A program made the position numbers and the translations under genes. This document shows, piece after piece, positions 12,315-21,507 of a stretch of 64,000 nucleotides of DNA. The DNA is from Candidatus Poribacteria bacterium. Its GTDB lineage: Bacteria; Abyssobacteria; SURF-5. Where the stretch lies: the NCBI GenBank assembly GCA_016215705.1, contig JACRIR010000150.1:1-64000 (forward strand). The letters are read 5' to 3'. The notes under the pieces are model-generated. The model did no database searches. It was not told where the DNA came from and saw only the letters and a program-made list of their open reading frames with translations. Within the stretch, counting starts at the first letter, position 1. Each line of letters opens with the position of its first letter.

Positions 12315-14669
12315 ATGGAGCCGGAGAACTACAGAAGAAGTTGGTTAATCGTTGCTGTTCTCACCATTGTGCTGGCTTTTGCTTTTCAAGGTTCGCGGGG
12401 TTTGTGGGAGCCGGACGAGGGGCGCTACGTGCGGTGCGCATATGAGATGGTGAAGACGGGCGATTGGGTAACCCCTCAGATAAACTACCAGCCTCATTTC
12501 ACCAAACCGCCGATGACGTACTGGCTGATCGCAAGCGGTCTCTCTCTGGTCGGAATGAATGAATGGGGAGCGCGCGCGTTTCACGGGTTGACGTTTGCGC
12601 TCACGGCCCTGCTTGTGGGATTTCTGGGCAAGAAGATGTGGAATGACCGCGTGGGTATGATGGCGTGCCTCATTTATGCGACCACTGTTCTTCCATTCCT
12701 GGCGGCTAACACAGTGACGACGGACACAATCCTCGCTTTTTTCGAGACGCTGGCAGTCGTCTGTTTCTGGTTGAGCAGGCGCACACGTGAAGAGACTGTT
12801 ACCAGTTCGGTGTGGGCGCTTGCAATGTGGTTTGCTCTGGGCCTTGCGTTTCTGACAAAGGGGCCAGCGGGACTCCTTCCGCTTGCTGCAATCATCGTTT
12901 ATACCGTGACAGTAAGAGACCGGAAGCGATTGCCCGCTTTTGTCACGCTGATTGGAATAATGGTCTTTGCAGTTACCGCGCTTCCATGGTACGTTGCCGT
13001 TGTGCGACAGCATGAAGGTCTTCTATCGTATTTTTTCGGGCACGAAGTAGTCGGCCGGATCGTTACGGCGGAGCACAGGCGGAATCCGAGTTGGTTCGGG
13101 CCCATCAAGGCTTATCTGCCTACATTGACGATAGGCGCATTCCCATGGGCGGCGTACTGGCCCGTTCTTCTTCGGCGCAGCAAACCTCAAGTCTTTCGCC
13201 TTTCGTGGTGGAAAGGTCTTCGTGAGCGACCCAAAGCTCTGTTTCTCGTTCTGTGGTTCGGTATTCCTCTGACTCTGTTGAGTTTCTCGAGTTCGAGACT
13301 TCCATTCTACGTGCTGCCACTGTTTGCCGCGCTTGCTCTGGCGACAGCACGGGGCCTGAGTCTTTGTCTTCCGGAAAGAGTCTCCGAGATTCTGTCTTTC
13401 CGAGGCAGGGGTGGAATTGCCGTGGCTCTCTTGCTTGTTGCGCTGATCGGCTCAAAAGGCGTCGCCGCTCATATCGCATGGAAGAGGGACAGTCGGGCCA
13501 TGTGGAATGGAATCAAAGACGCCATTCATAGGCGGCCCGGGAACACACCCTATGAAATAGTGGTCGTTCACGAGAACTATGACGGGCTTGAGTTCTACAG
13601 CCACGCCAACGTGGAGTTTGTTACGACACGAGAAAGAACATCTCCGGCATTTGTGCATGACGAAACTTTGCGTGAAGAAATCGCTGAACTCGATGCGAGC
13701 CATTACGCGCCGATGTTTCTGGCAAAAGCAAAGCATATGTCGACGATTCTGCCGGAATTGAGAAGGCGAGGACTCGGCTACTCCGTTGCGGATGCCCCTT
13801 TCGAGCATAAGCTCATACTGTGCGAGATCGGCGCGCGGAGGGATGATGTTGTTCGTTTGGCGGCGATAGGGGATGCGGGAACAGGGGATTCGCGTCAAAC
13901 GATGATAGGGTCCGTTCTGTACCACGTCGATCAGGACACTTCGCTTGACGGGATTTTACTGCTCGGAGACAACATTGTCGGATGGAATGAAACCGGATTG
14001 CCGGAAGACGCCTACCGAGAATACTTCGAAGCTCCGTATGCGCCCCTGCTGAGCAGCGGGGTTCCTTTCTATGCAGCCCTTGGCAATCATGATACTCGCG
14101 AGGGAGGAACCTATCGTCAGACGCTTTATCCCTTGTTTAACATGGAAGACAGACGCTACTACTCGCGAGTTTTCGGAGACGAAATGGTGGAGGTATTCTT
14201 TCTGGATTCGAACACGATCAAAAGGGACCCGCAACAAGTCGCATGGGTGAATGACTCGTTGAGCCGGAGCCGCGCCGCATGGAAAGTTGTCGCTCTTCAT
14301 CACCCTATTTATTCTACAGCAAAGGAGTATCCTTCCGATCCTTCAATGATTGAGCTTCTCGAGCCGATACTGGTCAAGAATGGAGTTGATCTGGTTCTGT
14401 GTGGGCACAATCACATTTATGAGCGGCTTCGCCCCGTTCATGGTATTCATTACATTACGGCAGGCAGCGGCGGCAAACTGAGTCGCGGCGGTCTTGCGCC
14501 GAATTCTTCAATGAGGGCTGCGGGGAATGACGAGGAGAATGTTGCGCTTGTGCTTCAGTTCGACGCTGAAACCTGCCGTTTTACCGCCTATGGTCCAAAC
14601 GAAGAGGTTGTGGATCAGGGGAAGATAACACATGTCCTGCCCGCCAAAACCGCTGCTCAGTTGAATTGA
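12315..14669 (+). CDS. GT39/ArnT-like GT-C glycosyltransferase fused to a C-terminal calcineurin-like metallophosphoesterase
   Basis: N-terminus GLWEPDEGRYVRCAYEMVKTGDWVTPQINYQPHFTKPPMTYWL; C-terminus LAAIGDAGTG, LLLGDNI, AALGNHDTREGG, VALHHPIYS, LVLCGHNHIYER, one continuous ORF. Confidence 0.9.
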   Translation: MEPENYRRSWLIVAVLTIVLAFAFQGSRGLWEPDEGRYVRCAYEMVKTGDWVTPQINYQPHFTKPPMTYWLIASGLSLVGMNEWGARAFHGLTFALTALLVGFLGKKMWNDRVGMMACLIYATTVLPFLAANTVTTDTILAFFETLAVVCFWLSRRTREETVTSSVWALAMWFALGLAFLTKGPAGLLPLAAIIVYTVTVRDRKRLPAFVTLIGIMVFAVTALPWYVAVVRQHEGLLSYFFGHEVVGRIVTAEHRRNPSWFGPIKAYLPTLTIGAFPWAAYWPVLLRRSKPQVFRLSWWKGLRERPKALFLVLWFGIPLTLLSFSSSRLPFYVLPLFAALALATARGLSLCLPERVSEILSFRGRGGIAVALLLVALIGSKGVAAHIAWKRDSRAMWNGIKDAIHRRPGNTPYEIVVVHENYDGLEFYSHANVEFVTTRERTSPAFVHDETLREEIAELDASHYAPMFLAKAKHMSTILPELRRRGLGYSVADAPFEHKLILCEIGARRDDVVRLAAIGDAGTGDSRQTMIGSVLYHVDQDTSLDGILLLGDNIVGWNETGLPEDAYREYFEAPYAPLLSSGVPFYAALGNHDTREGGTYRQTLYPLFNMEDRRYYSRVFGDEMVEVFFLDSNTIKRDPQQVAWVNDSLSRSRAAWKVVALHHPIYSTAKEYPSDPSMIELLEPILVKNGVDLVLCGHNHIYERLRPVHGIHYITAGSGGKLSRGGLAPNSSMRAAGNDEENVALVLQFDAETCRFTAYGPNEEVVDQGKITHVLPAKTAAQLN

Positions 14670-14809
14670 CACCCCCTGGACGCTATGGTATCATCACGAA
14701 AGAAGGGGGAAAACGGCGAAAAGGGAAGAGAGAAGTAAAGGATCAAGTTTCTTAATCGTGAGAATCTGCGAAATCTGTGGATAGATGGTCCTATATAGTC
14801 CTGGTTATT

Positions 14810-15559
14810 ATGAAGAAATTCAGCTATGAGGGCGTGAACAAGCAGGGTCGCGTAGTGACCGGCTCGACTTCGGCGGCGAACGAGCAAGAGGTCAAGGCCC
14901 AACTCAAGAAATTCGGGTTCAGCAATGTGCGAGTTCAGGAGGAAGAGACAACTCCTGAGCAGACGATGTCCTCGGGGAAGGTGTCGGGGTCGATGACTTC
15001 TGCCGCTCGCGTAAAACAGCCCGCACAGCCAGCCGAGGCTCCGCCACAAGATTTGGTTCAGAAACTGGTGGATGGCGACATCGAGATCGGCGAGCCAATC
15101 ACGGAAGAAGAAGCCGAGCGCGATATGTGGTTCCGGGCCGAAGCGCTGGCCCGAATTCGAAAGGCGCGGCGGCGCGAGAGAATCGCGATGGTTTTCGCGA
15201 TCGTTCTTGTAGGCTCGATAGCAGCGTATTTCATTTATGACAAGGTCACTGAAATACCCGCCCCCCAGCCTCGAATAATCATGCGGACCAGCAGCGAGAT
15301 GTTGAGTTTCAAAGACGTGTACGTAAAGGGACCTGATCTCGTGTTCGTTGTTTTCTCTCGGAACTGGAACGGGAACGTCCGCGTGGATTTCCAAGCATGG
15401 GACGCATTTGACAACCGCATAGATTTCGGCACCGCGCGTCTGGGCTTTATCGGCGAACACTATGGGGGGGCGCCAGAGAAGAGCGGAACATTCAAGCTAA
15501 AGAAGTCCAAGTTCTACGAAAGAATAGAGCTTCTCGTGAGCGGAGACGAGGGAAAGTGA
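14810..15559 (+). CDS. Single-TM membrane protein with a GspF/PilC N-terminal-like segment
   Basis: MKKFSYEGVNKQGRVVTGSTSAANEQEVKAQLKKFGFSNVRVQEEE resembles the T2SSF N-terminal 'Y.G.d..G....G...A.s..ea...L...G'; one TM (IAMVFAIVLVGSIAAYFIY). Confidence 0.55.
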   Translation: MKKFSYEGVNKQGRVVTGSTSAANEQEVKAQLKKFGFSNVRVQEEETTPEQTMSSGKVSGSMTSAARVKQPAQPAEAPPQDLVQKLVDGDIEIGEPITEEEAERDMWFRAEALARIRKARRRERIAMVFAIVLVGSIAAYFIYDKVTEIPAPQPRIIMRTSSEMLSFKDVYVKGPDLVFVVFSRNWNGNVRVDFQAWDAFDNRIDFGTARLGFIGEHYGGAPEKSGTFKLKKSKFYERIELLVSGDEGK

Positions 15560-15677
15560 TGCGAAGAGCGAAGTGTGAAGGGGAAGAGTAAGGGGGAAAA
15601 GGGCCATCCAATTTTGGATTGAAGCACAGGAGAGGAAACTGAACAGAAATTCTGCAGGGTATGGGGAAAACTCTACC

Positions 15678-16109
15678 ATGATTAGCATGGATTCGAGAAG
15701 GAGTTTTGTCCGACTAATTGTTCTTTTGTGCGCTCTAGCTGTGACAGGCGGGTGCAGCCTGCAGGCGCGTGCGCATCGCTCCCTGAAGAACGTTGTTCAC
15801 AAAGAGGTTGAACAATTCAATAAGTACCATCAGCGCCAGGTGAAGCCCAACGTATATGAGAGCGGAGGCCAGTTCTATCGTATTTACCATGAAAGAACTG
15901 ACCCCACCGTGACCATGAGGCGCACCAATTCTATTGACACGCCTTACATAGCGACCCTCGTTTTCACGGAGAATATCTATCTGACGCGGCGTCACCCGAC
16001 CGGCAAGGAAAGCAAGCAAGACGTGCATTTCATTCTCAATAGCTCGAACAAGCGCGAGATCGTATATACTTTCGTGAACGGCATGTGGAAGAGAAAAGAA
16101 ACATATTGA
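15678..16109 (+). CDS. Putative lipoprotein
   Basis: Signal MDSRRSFVRLIVLLCALAVTGGCSLQ with a lipobox-like VTGGC. Confidence 0.6.
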   Translation: MISMDSRRSFVRLIVLLCALAVTGGCSLQARAHRSLKNVVHKEVEQFNKYHQRQVKPNVYESGGQFYRIYHERTDPTVTMRRTNSIDTPYIATLVFTENIYLTRRHPTGKESKQDVHFILNSSNKREIVYTFVNGMWKRKETY

Positions 16110-16203
16110 AGCAAGGGCGAAACGGGCAAAAGGGGAGACTGGGACGAAAGGAGCAAGAGGAAAGGGAATCGAAAAACACTCCAATCTCAATCTTGCCTCT
16201 AAC

Positions 16204-17829
16204 ATGACAGACTGCGGAATCGAACCAGATTCGACAACTCCCGAAAACCTGCCAAAGATTTTTGTGGCGGTCATGGTAATGGTTTTCACACTCTTTCTTT
16301 TCCGTATCGGCTCGAAGGATTTTTGGACCGCCGCCGAGGCGCGCACGGCTCTCATCGCACAGTCCATGATAAGCTCAGGCGATTGGGTTGTGCCGCGAAT
16401 CAATGGCGAACCTTACCTCACCAAGCCCCCTCTCTACCATTGGCTGGTCGCTCTTCTGGGCGCGGGAGGCAGAACAGTGACTGAGCAGGCGGCCGTCCTC
16501 CCCGCCGCGCTATCTGCAATTGCATGTATTGGCGCAACGATGTGGCTTGCCGCAAGAATCTTCGGGTCATCGGCGGGTCTATGGTCCGGCGTTGCGCTCG
16601 CCACGATGCCGCGTTTTTTCTGGCAAGGGCGCGTTAGCGAAATAGACATGACGCTCACGCTTTCCATCGTCCTGTGCATGCTGGCGTTTCATCACCTGCG
16701 CGCCTCGGCGACTTCGCGACAAAAGATATTGTCGACGATTTTCTTTTCTCTGGCGCTTTCGGCGACAGCCATGTTGAAGGGACCACCGGGGATTCTCGTG
16801 GCGCTGTTCACGGTTGTCGTCTACGGTGTTCTTAGACGCGAACGCACTATTTGGGGTATAGGCAGGTTTCTGCTTGGCCTCGCCATATTTCTCGCCCTGG
16901 TAATACCGTGGCCGGTCGCCGTGATTACACGGCTTCCGTCGGCCCTCGCCTTCTTCTTTCATGAGAGCACGGTTAAGATGTATAGCCCCGAGGCGCACCG
17001 CCACTGGATTTTCTATTATGTGCCGCAGATTATCGCCGGAGCGTTTCCGTGGGTATGCTTCCTGCCGGCGGCCCTTTGGTGGCCGCGACTGCGGGACAGA
17101 AGGTCGGAAGCGTTTTTGCCGGTGGTATGGGCCGGAGTCGTTCTCGTCTTTTTCACAATGGTGAAAACAAAACAGTCTCATTATGTCATGCCGCTCTACC
17201 CGGCGCTTGCGATCCTGGTTGGAGGCGCGCTTTCCTCGCTCACCGAAAGCGGCTCTGAATTCGGCAGAACGCGGCTTGGGCGATACACCATGGTAGTATT
17301 CCTGGCGGGGATTGTATCCATATCAATCGCTGTGCCCATTGGGATCGCGGTCAGGTTGTCGGCGTCTCCTGCGCAAATCGCATTGTGCTCGACGGGTGTC
17401 ATATTTGCGCTTGCATCAGTCATCCTTTACAAGAGAGGCAAGGTAACCGAATCCGTGTGTGTGGGCGCAATGTTCATGTTTGTGTGTTTGCTGTTCGCCA
17501 TAGTTATCGCCGTGCCGTTGGTGAACAAAGAGATGTCGCCGCGGCCTTTTGCGCACGAGGTGGCAAGGCGCGTGCCGGTCGACGCTTCGCTTGGAATGCT
17601 TGATGATGTGCGGCCCCACGTGCTGTATTATGTGGGCAGGGAAGTCAAGCCGGTGAGCGCATCCGCAGTTGAGGGCTTTCTGTCAGCCGGTGGAAGTGGT
17701 TCATATCTTGTTATACCCGAGAAGGCTTTTAGTCAGCTTGCGGAAAGGGAACGCCTGGAAGTCGTTGTTTCGTACAAGGATTTCAAGTATCAGAATCATA
17801 AGTACTTGTTGATTACCCATAAGAAATAG
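16204..17829 (+). CDS. GT39/ArnT-like GT-C glycosyltransferase
   Basis: SKDFWTAAEARTALIAQSMISSGDWVVPRINGEPYLTKPPLYHWLVAL, multi-TM. Confidence 0.87.
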   Translation: MTDCGIEPDSTTPENLPKIFVAVMVMVFTLFLFRIGSKDFWTAAEARTALIAQSMISSGDWVVPRINGEPYLTKPPLYHWLVALLGAGGRTVTEQAAVLPAALSAIACIGATMWLAARIFGSSAGLWSGVALATMPRFFWQGRVSEIDMTLTLSIVLCMLAFHHLRASATSRQKILSTIFFSLALSATAMLKGPPGILVALFTVVVYGVLRRERTIWGIGRFLLGLAIFLALVIPWPVAVITRLPSALAFFFHESTVKMYSPEAHRHWIFYYVPQIIAGAFPWVCFLPAALWWPRLRDRRSEAFLPVVWAGVVLVFFTMVKTKQSHYVMPLYPALAILVGGALSSLTESGSEFGRTRLGRYTMVVFLAGIVSISIAVPIGIAVRLSASPAQIALCSTGVIFALASVILYKRGKVTESVCVGAMFMFVCLLFAIVIAVPLVNKEMSPRPFAHEVARRVPVDASLGMLDDVRPHVLYYVGREVKPVSASAVEGFLSAGGSGSYLVIPEKAFSQLAERERLEVVVSYKDFKYQNHKYLLITHKK

Positions 17830-17958
17830 GCGAATGGGGAAAAAACCAAAAAGAAGAGAGATTGCTTCGCTCGGCTCGCAATGAGGGCTTATTTGAGACT
17901 CGTTTCTTTCACAATTAGCCTCGCCGCAGGCAGGGTCGGCTGCTCAGAATGACAACCA

Positions 17959-18720
17959 TTGTTGGAATCTTCAAGAGGGAAAATGGCCGGCAGAGAAAAT
18001 AAGAAACGCACAGGATTCTTTCGGGCCTCGTTTTATGTCGCGCTCATATTCCTGTACACGTTCGCGTTAGGAGTTCCGTGTCTCATAGTCACGCTTTTCC
18101 AGCCGCGCGGAGAAGTGAGTTACTGGTTCATACGCACGTGGGCGCGTCTTCTGCTGTGGACGTGCAGGGTGAGAATCGAGGTCAGGGGGCTCGAGAACGT
18201 TCCCCGCGAGGGTACTTTCATCATCATGTCCACCCACAACAGCCATTTTGACATACCAGTCTTAGTGAAAGAGATACCGAGACAATTCAGGATCGTGGCG
18301 AAGAAAGTGCTTTTCAAGATTCCGGTTTTCGGATGGATAATGTCGGCCGCCGGGTACGTGAGCGTGGACCGCGGCGACCAGAAGCAAGCTTTCGCGAGTC
18401 TTGACAGGGCGGCTGAACGCGTCAGGTCGGGAATGCCTCTTTTGATTTTCCCCGAGGGTACCCGGAGCGTGGACGGCTCGCTTGGCGCATTCAAAAAGGG
18501 GGGGTTCGTGCTCGCGACAAAAGCCAGAGTCCCGATTGTTCCCGTTGTGATCGAAGGAACATACCATGTGCTTCCGAAGACAACATGGCGCATATGCCCG
18601 GGCGCAGTGAAGGCAACGTTTGCCGAACCCATCGACACTTCAGCTTATTCCTACGAGACAAAAGAACAACTGATGGAGAGGGTTCGCGCAGCGATGCAGA
18701 GTGTGACGCCGCGCGAATAA
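17959..18720 (+). CDS. 1-acyl-sn-glycerol-3-phosphate acyltransferase (PlsC-like)
   Basis: IIMSTHNSHFDIPVL (degenerate HX4D: NSHFD), LLIFPEGTRSVDGSLGAFKKGGF, VPIVPVVIEGTY. Confidence 0.9.
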   Translation: MLESSRGKMAGRENKKRTGFFRASFYVALIFLYTFALGVPCLIVTLFQPRGEVSYWFIRTWARLLLWTCRVRIEVRGLENVPREGTFIIMSTHNSHFDIPVLVKEIPRQFRIVAKKVLFKIPVFGWIMSAAGYVSVDRGDQKQAFASLDRAAERVRSGMPLLIFPEGTRSVDGSLGAFKKGGFVLATKARVPIVPVVIEGTYHVLPKTTWRICPGAVKATFAEPIDTSAYSYETKEQLMERVRAAMQSVTPRE

Positions 18721-19169
18721 ATTCGCACCTGCAAGAGAGAGCATCGCGTCAAAGGTTCTTGCCGCGACAAAGCTTTCAGATGAATGCCTATTCGAGGACA
18801 CGACACCGCACGGTGTACCTGAATGAGCGCGGCCCGCTGATTCGAGACGCCACCTAATATCGCACGGCTTGGCCAGCGACAAGGCTGGCGAGAAGGCTTG
18901 ACTCATAGGGTTTAACCTGCTATGATACAATCGTAATTGCATTTTACTCTTTCCGATGTCGCCGAGCCAAAAACCTACACCCCACAATAAGTTGCGCAAT
19001 CTCGACAACATGGATTCCCGCTTTCGCGGGGATGACAAGATGATCGGGAATAGCAAATACTCAGGGTTCCGGAAATGGCTGGAAAATGTTCCCGAGATTA
19101 CGGATTGCCATTCCCCGCCTCTACGGGGGGCATGTTTCAGCAAACTGATAGAGACTTAGGGGTCCGGTC

Positions 19170-20471
19170 ATGATAGGAAGATATTCCAGACCAAGAATGA
19201 CGGCCATCTGGAGCGAGGAACATAAGCTCCGCACATGGCTGAAAGTCGAAATTCTTGCTTGCGAAGCCTGGGCGAAGCTTGGCAAGATTCCGGCTGACGC
19301 CCTTGAGACAATCAAGGCAAAAGCCGATTTCTCGGCGGAAAGGGTCGCCGAGATCGAGGAGATTACAAAGCACGACGTCATTGCCTTCCTTACGGCGGTT
19401 GGCGAAAAAGTAGGACCGGCGTCGCGTTTCATCCATCTCGGGCTCACCTCTTCCGATATGTTGGACACGGCGCTTGCGGTCAACCTGTGTGAGGCAAGCG
19501 ACATTGTCATTGAGGACTTGCATCAACTCATGAAGGTTCTCAAGAAGAAGGCGGTGGAGCATAAGACCACGTTGATGATCGGGCGCTCTCACGGTGTTCA
19601 TGCCGAGCCGATAACTTTCGGCCTCAAAATGGCCCTGTGGCACACAGAGACCAACCGCAACCTCGAAAGGATGAAAAGAGCGCGAGAGTCGGTAAGCTTC
19701 GGGAAAGTGTCGGGCGCAGTCGGCACATACGCCAATCTGGACCCGTTTGTCGAACAGTACGTTTGCGCGAGTCTGGGGCTCAGGCCCGCGCCGGTGTCGA
19801 CACAAATAATCCAGAGGGACCGCCATGCCGAGTTTATGATGACGCTTGCATTAATAGCGAGCTCGCTCGACAAATTCGCCACCGAGATACGCAGCTTGCA
19901 GCGCACCGAGATTCTGGAGGCGGAAGAATTTTTCGAGAAGGGGCAGAAGGGCTCCTCCGCGATGCCGCATAAGCGGAATCCTATCCGTTGCGAGCAGATA
20001 TCGGGGCTGGCGCGGGTGATACGCGCAAATGCGATGGCCGCGCTGGAGAACGTTCCTCTGTGGCACGAGCGCGACATCTCACATTCATCAGTCGAGAGAG
20101 TGATAATCCCGGATAGCTGCGTTCTTGTCGACTATATGCTGGCCCGTTTTGCCAATATCATGGAGAAACTGCTCGTATACCCCGAGAACATGCGGAAGAA
20201 TATGGAGAAAACGAAGGGCATGCTCTTCTCCGAGCGGATACTGCTTGACCTGATCCAGAGGGGGCTCTCGCGGGAAGACGCTTACAAGCTGGTTCAGCGG
20301 AATGCGATGAAAGTTTGGGAGGACGGCGCCGATTTCCGGAGCGCTCTGTTGGCGGACAGCGAGATTACTTCGCGCATGACGGAGAGGGAAATCGACTTGT
20401 GTTTTGATATGGAGCATCATCTGAGATTTGTCGGCGAGATATTTGAGAGGGCGGGGCTCGAAGATGCCTGA
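19170..20471 (+). CDS. purB: Adenylosuccinate lyase
   Basis: HLGLTSSDMLDTALA, IGRSHGVHAEPITFG, KGSSAMPHKRNPIRCEQISGLAR. Confidence 0.97.
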   Translation: MIGRYSRPRMTAIWSEEHKLRTWLKVEILACEAWAKLGKIPADALETIKAKADFSAERVAEIEEITKHDVIAFLTAVGEKVGPASRFIHLGLTSSDMLDTALAVNLCEASDIVIEDLHQLMKVLKKKAVEHKTTLMIGRSHGVHAEPITFGLKMALWHTETNRNLERMKRARESVSFGKVSGAVGTYANLDPFVEQYVCASLGLRPAPVSTQIIQRDRHAEFMMTLALIASSLDKFATEIRSLQRTEILEAEEFFEKGQKGSSAMPHKRNPIRCEQISGLARVIRANAMAALENVPLWHERDISHSSVERVIIPDSCVLVDYMLARFANIMEKLLVYPENMRKNMEKTKGMLFSERILLDLIQRGLSREDAYKLVQRNAMKVWEDGADFRSALLADSEITSRMTEREIDLCFDMEHHLRFVGEIFERAGLEDA

Positions 20472-21372
20472 GCGCGATAAAGCAACCACGGACGTCATTA
20501 CGACAACGAATTTTGACGGACTGAAGCTCCGAAGCCGCGGCAAGGTGCGGGACATTTATGAAGTGGACGGCAAGATACTGCTTGTGGCAACGGACCGCAT
20601 ATCAGCTTTTGACGTCGTGCTTCCGAACGGGATACCCAATAAAGGCAAGGTGCTGACCGGCCTGTCGATGTTCTGGTTCGAGTTCATGAAGCATATCATC
20701 GGAAATCATGTGATAACGATGAACGTCGATGAATACCCCGGCGCCGCCAGGTCTTTCAAACACTTATTGCGCGGCAGATCGATGCTGGTCAAAAAGGCGA
20801 ATCCATATCCGGTCGAGTGTGTTGTTCGCGGTTACCTGGCCGGCTCCGCCGTGAAAGAATACAGGCAGAGCCAGTCCGTTTGCGGAATCAACCTTCCGCC
20901 GGGCCTCAAAGAGTCTCAGAAACTGCCCGGACCGATATTCACGCCGGCTACAAAGGCAGATACGGGGCATGACCTGAACATAACGCACGAGGAGATGGCC
21001 GGAATACTGGGCAAAGAAAAGGCCGGGCTGCTACTGGAAAAGAGCCTGGCCATATTCAATGCGGCGAGCGAATACGCTTTCTCGCGAGGTCTCATACTTT
21101 CCGACACCAAGTTCGAGTTCGGCGAATACGACGGTGAGACGATACTGATCGACGAACTGCTGACGCCGGATTCATCTCGTTACTGGCTGGCGGAGACATA
21201 TGAGATCGGCAAACCGCAAACCAATTTCGACAAGCAGGAGGTCCGGGACTACCTCGATGCGTTGGATTGGGACAAAACCCCTCCTGCGCCCGAGTTGCCG
21301 TCTGATATAGTCGCGCGGACGGAGGAAAAGTATAGGAAAGCCTACAGGCTTTTGACGGGGAAGGATATTTGA
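20464..21372 (+). CDS. purC: Phosphoribosylaminoimidazole-succinocarboxamide synthase
   Basis: RGKVRDIYEVDGKILLVATDRISAFDVVLPNGIPNKGKVLTGLS; overlaps purB by 8 nt. Confidence 0.97.
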   Translation: MPERDKATTDVITTTNFDGLKLRSRGKVRDIYEVDGKILLVATDRISAFDVVLPNGIPNKGKVLTGLSMFWFEFMKHIIGNHVITMNVDEYPGAARSFKHLLRGRSMLVKKANPYPVECVVRGYLAGSAVKEYRQSQSVCGINLPPGLKESQKLPGPIFTPATKADTGHDLNITHEEMAGILGKEKAGLLLEKSLAIFNAASEYAFSRGLILSDTKFEFGEYDGETILIDELLTPDSSRYWLAETYEIGKPQTNFDKQEVRDYLDALDWDKTPPAPELPSDIVARTEEKYRKAYRLLTGKDI

Positions 21373-21447
21373 TTCCGGAACAGCGTCATCCTGAACAAAA
21401 TGAATGATATGTTTTCGGAGATTCTTCGCTTCGCTCAGAATGACAGA

Positions 21448-21491
21448 GGGTGGCTCAGTATGAAGTATAGGGTGGCTCAGTATGAAGTATG
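21448..21491. repeat. 22 bp tandem duplication just upstream of purF
   Basis: gggtggctcagtatgaagtat(a/g) present twice head to tail. Confidence 0.85.
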
Positions 21492-21507
21492 AGGAGCAAG
21501 AATATTC

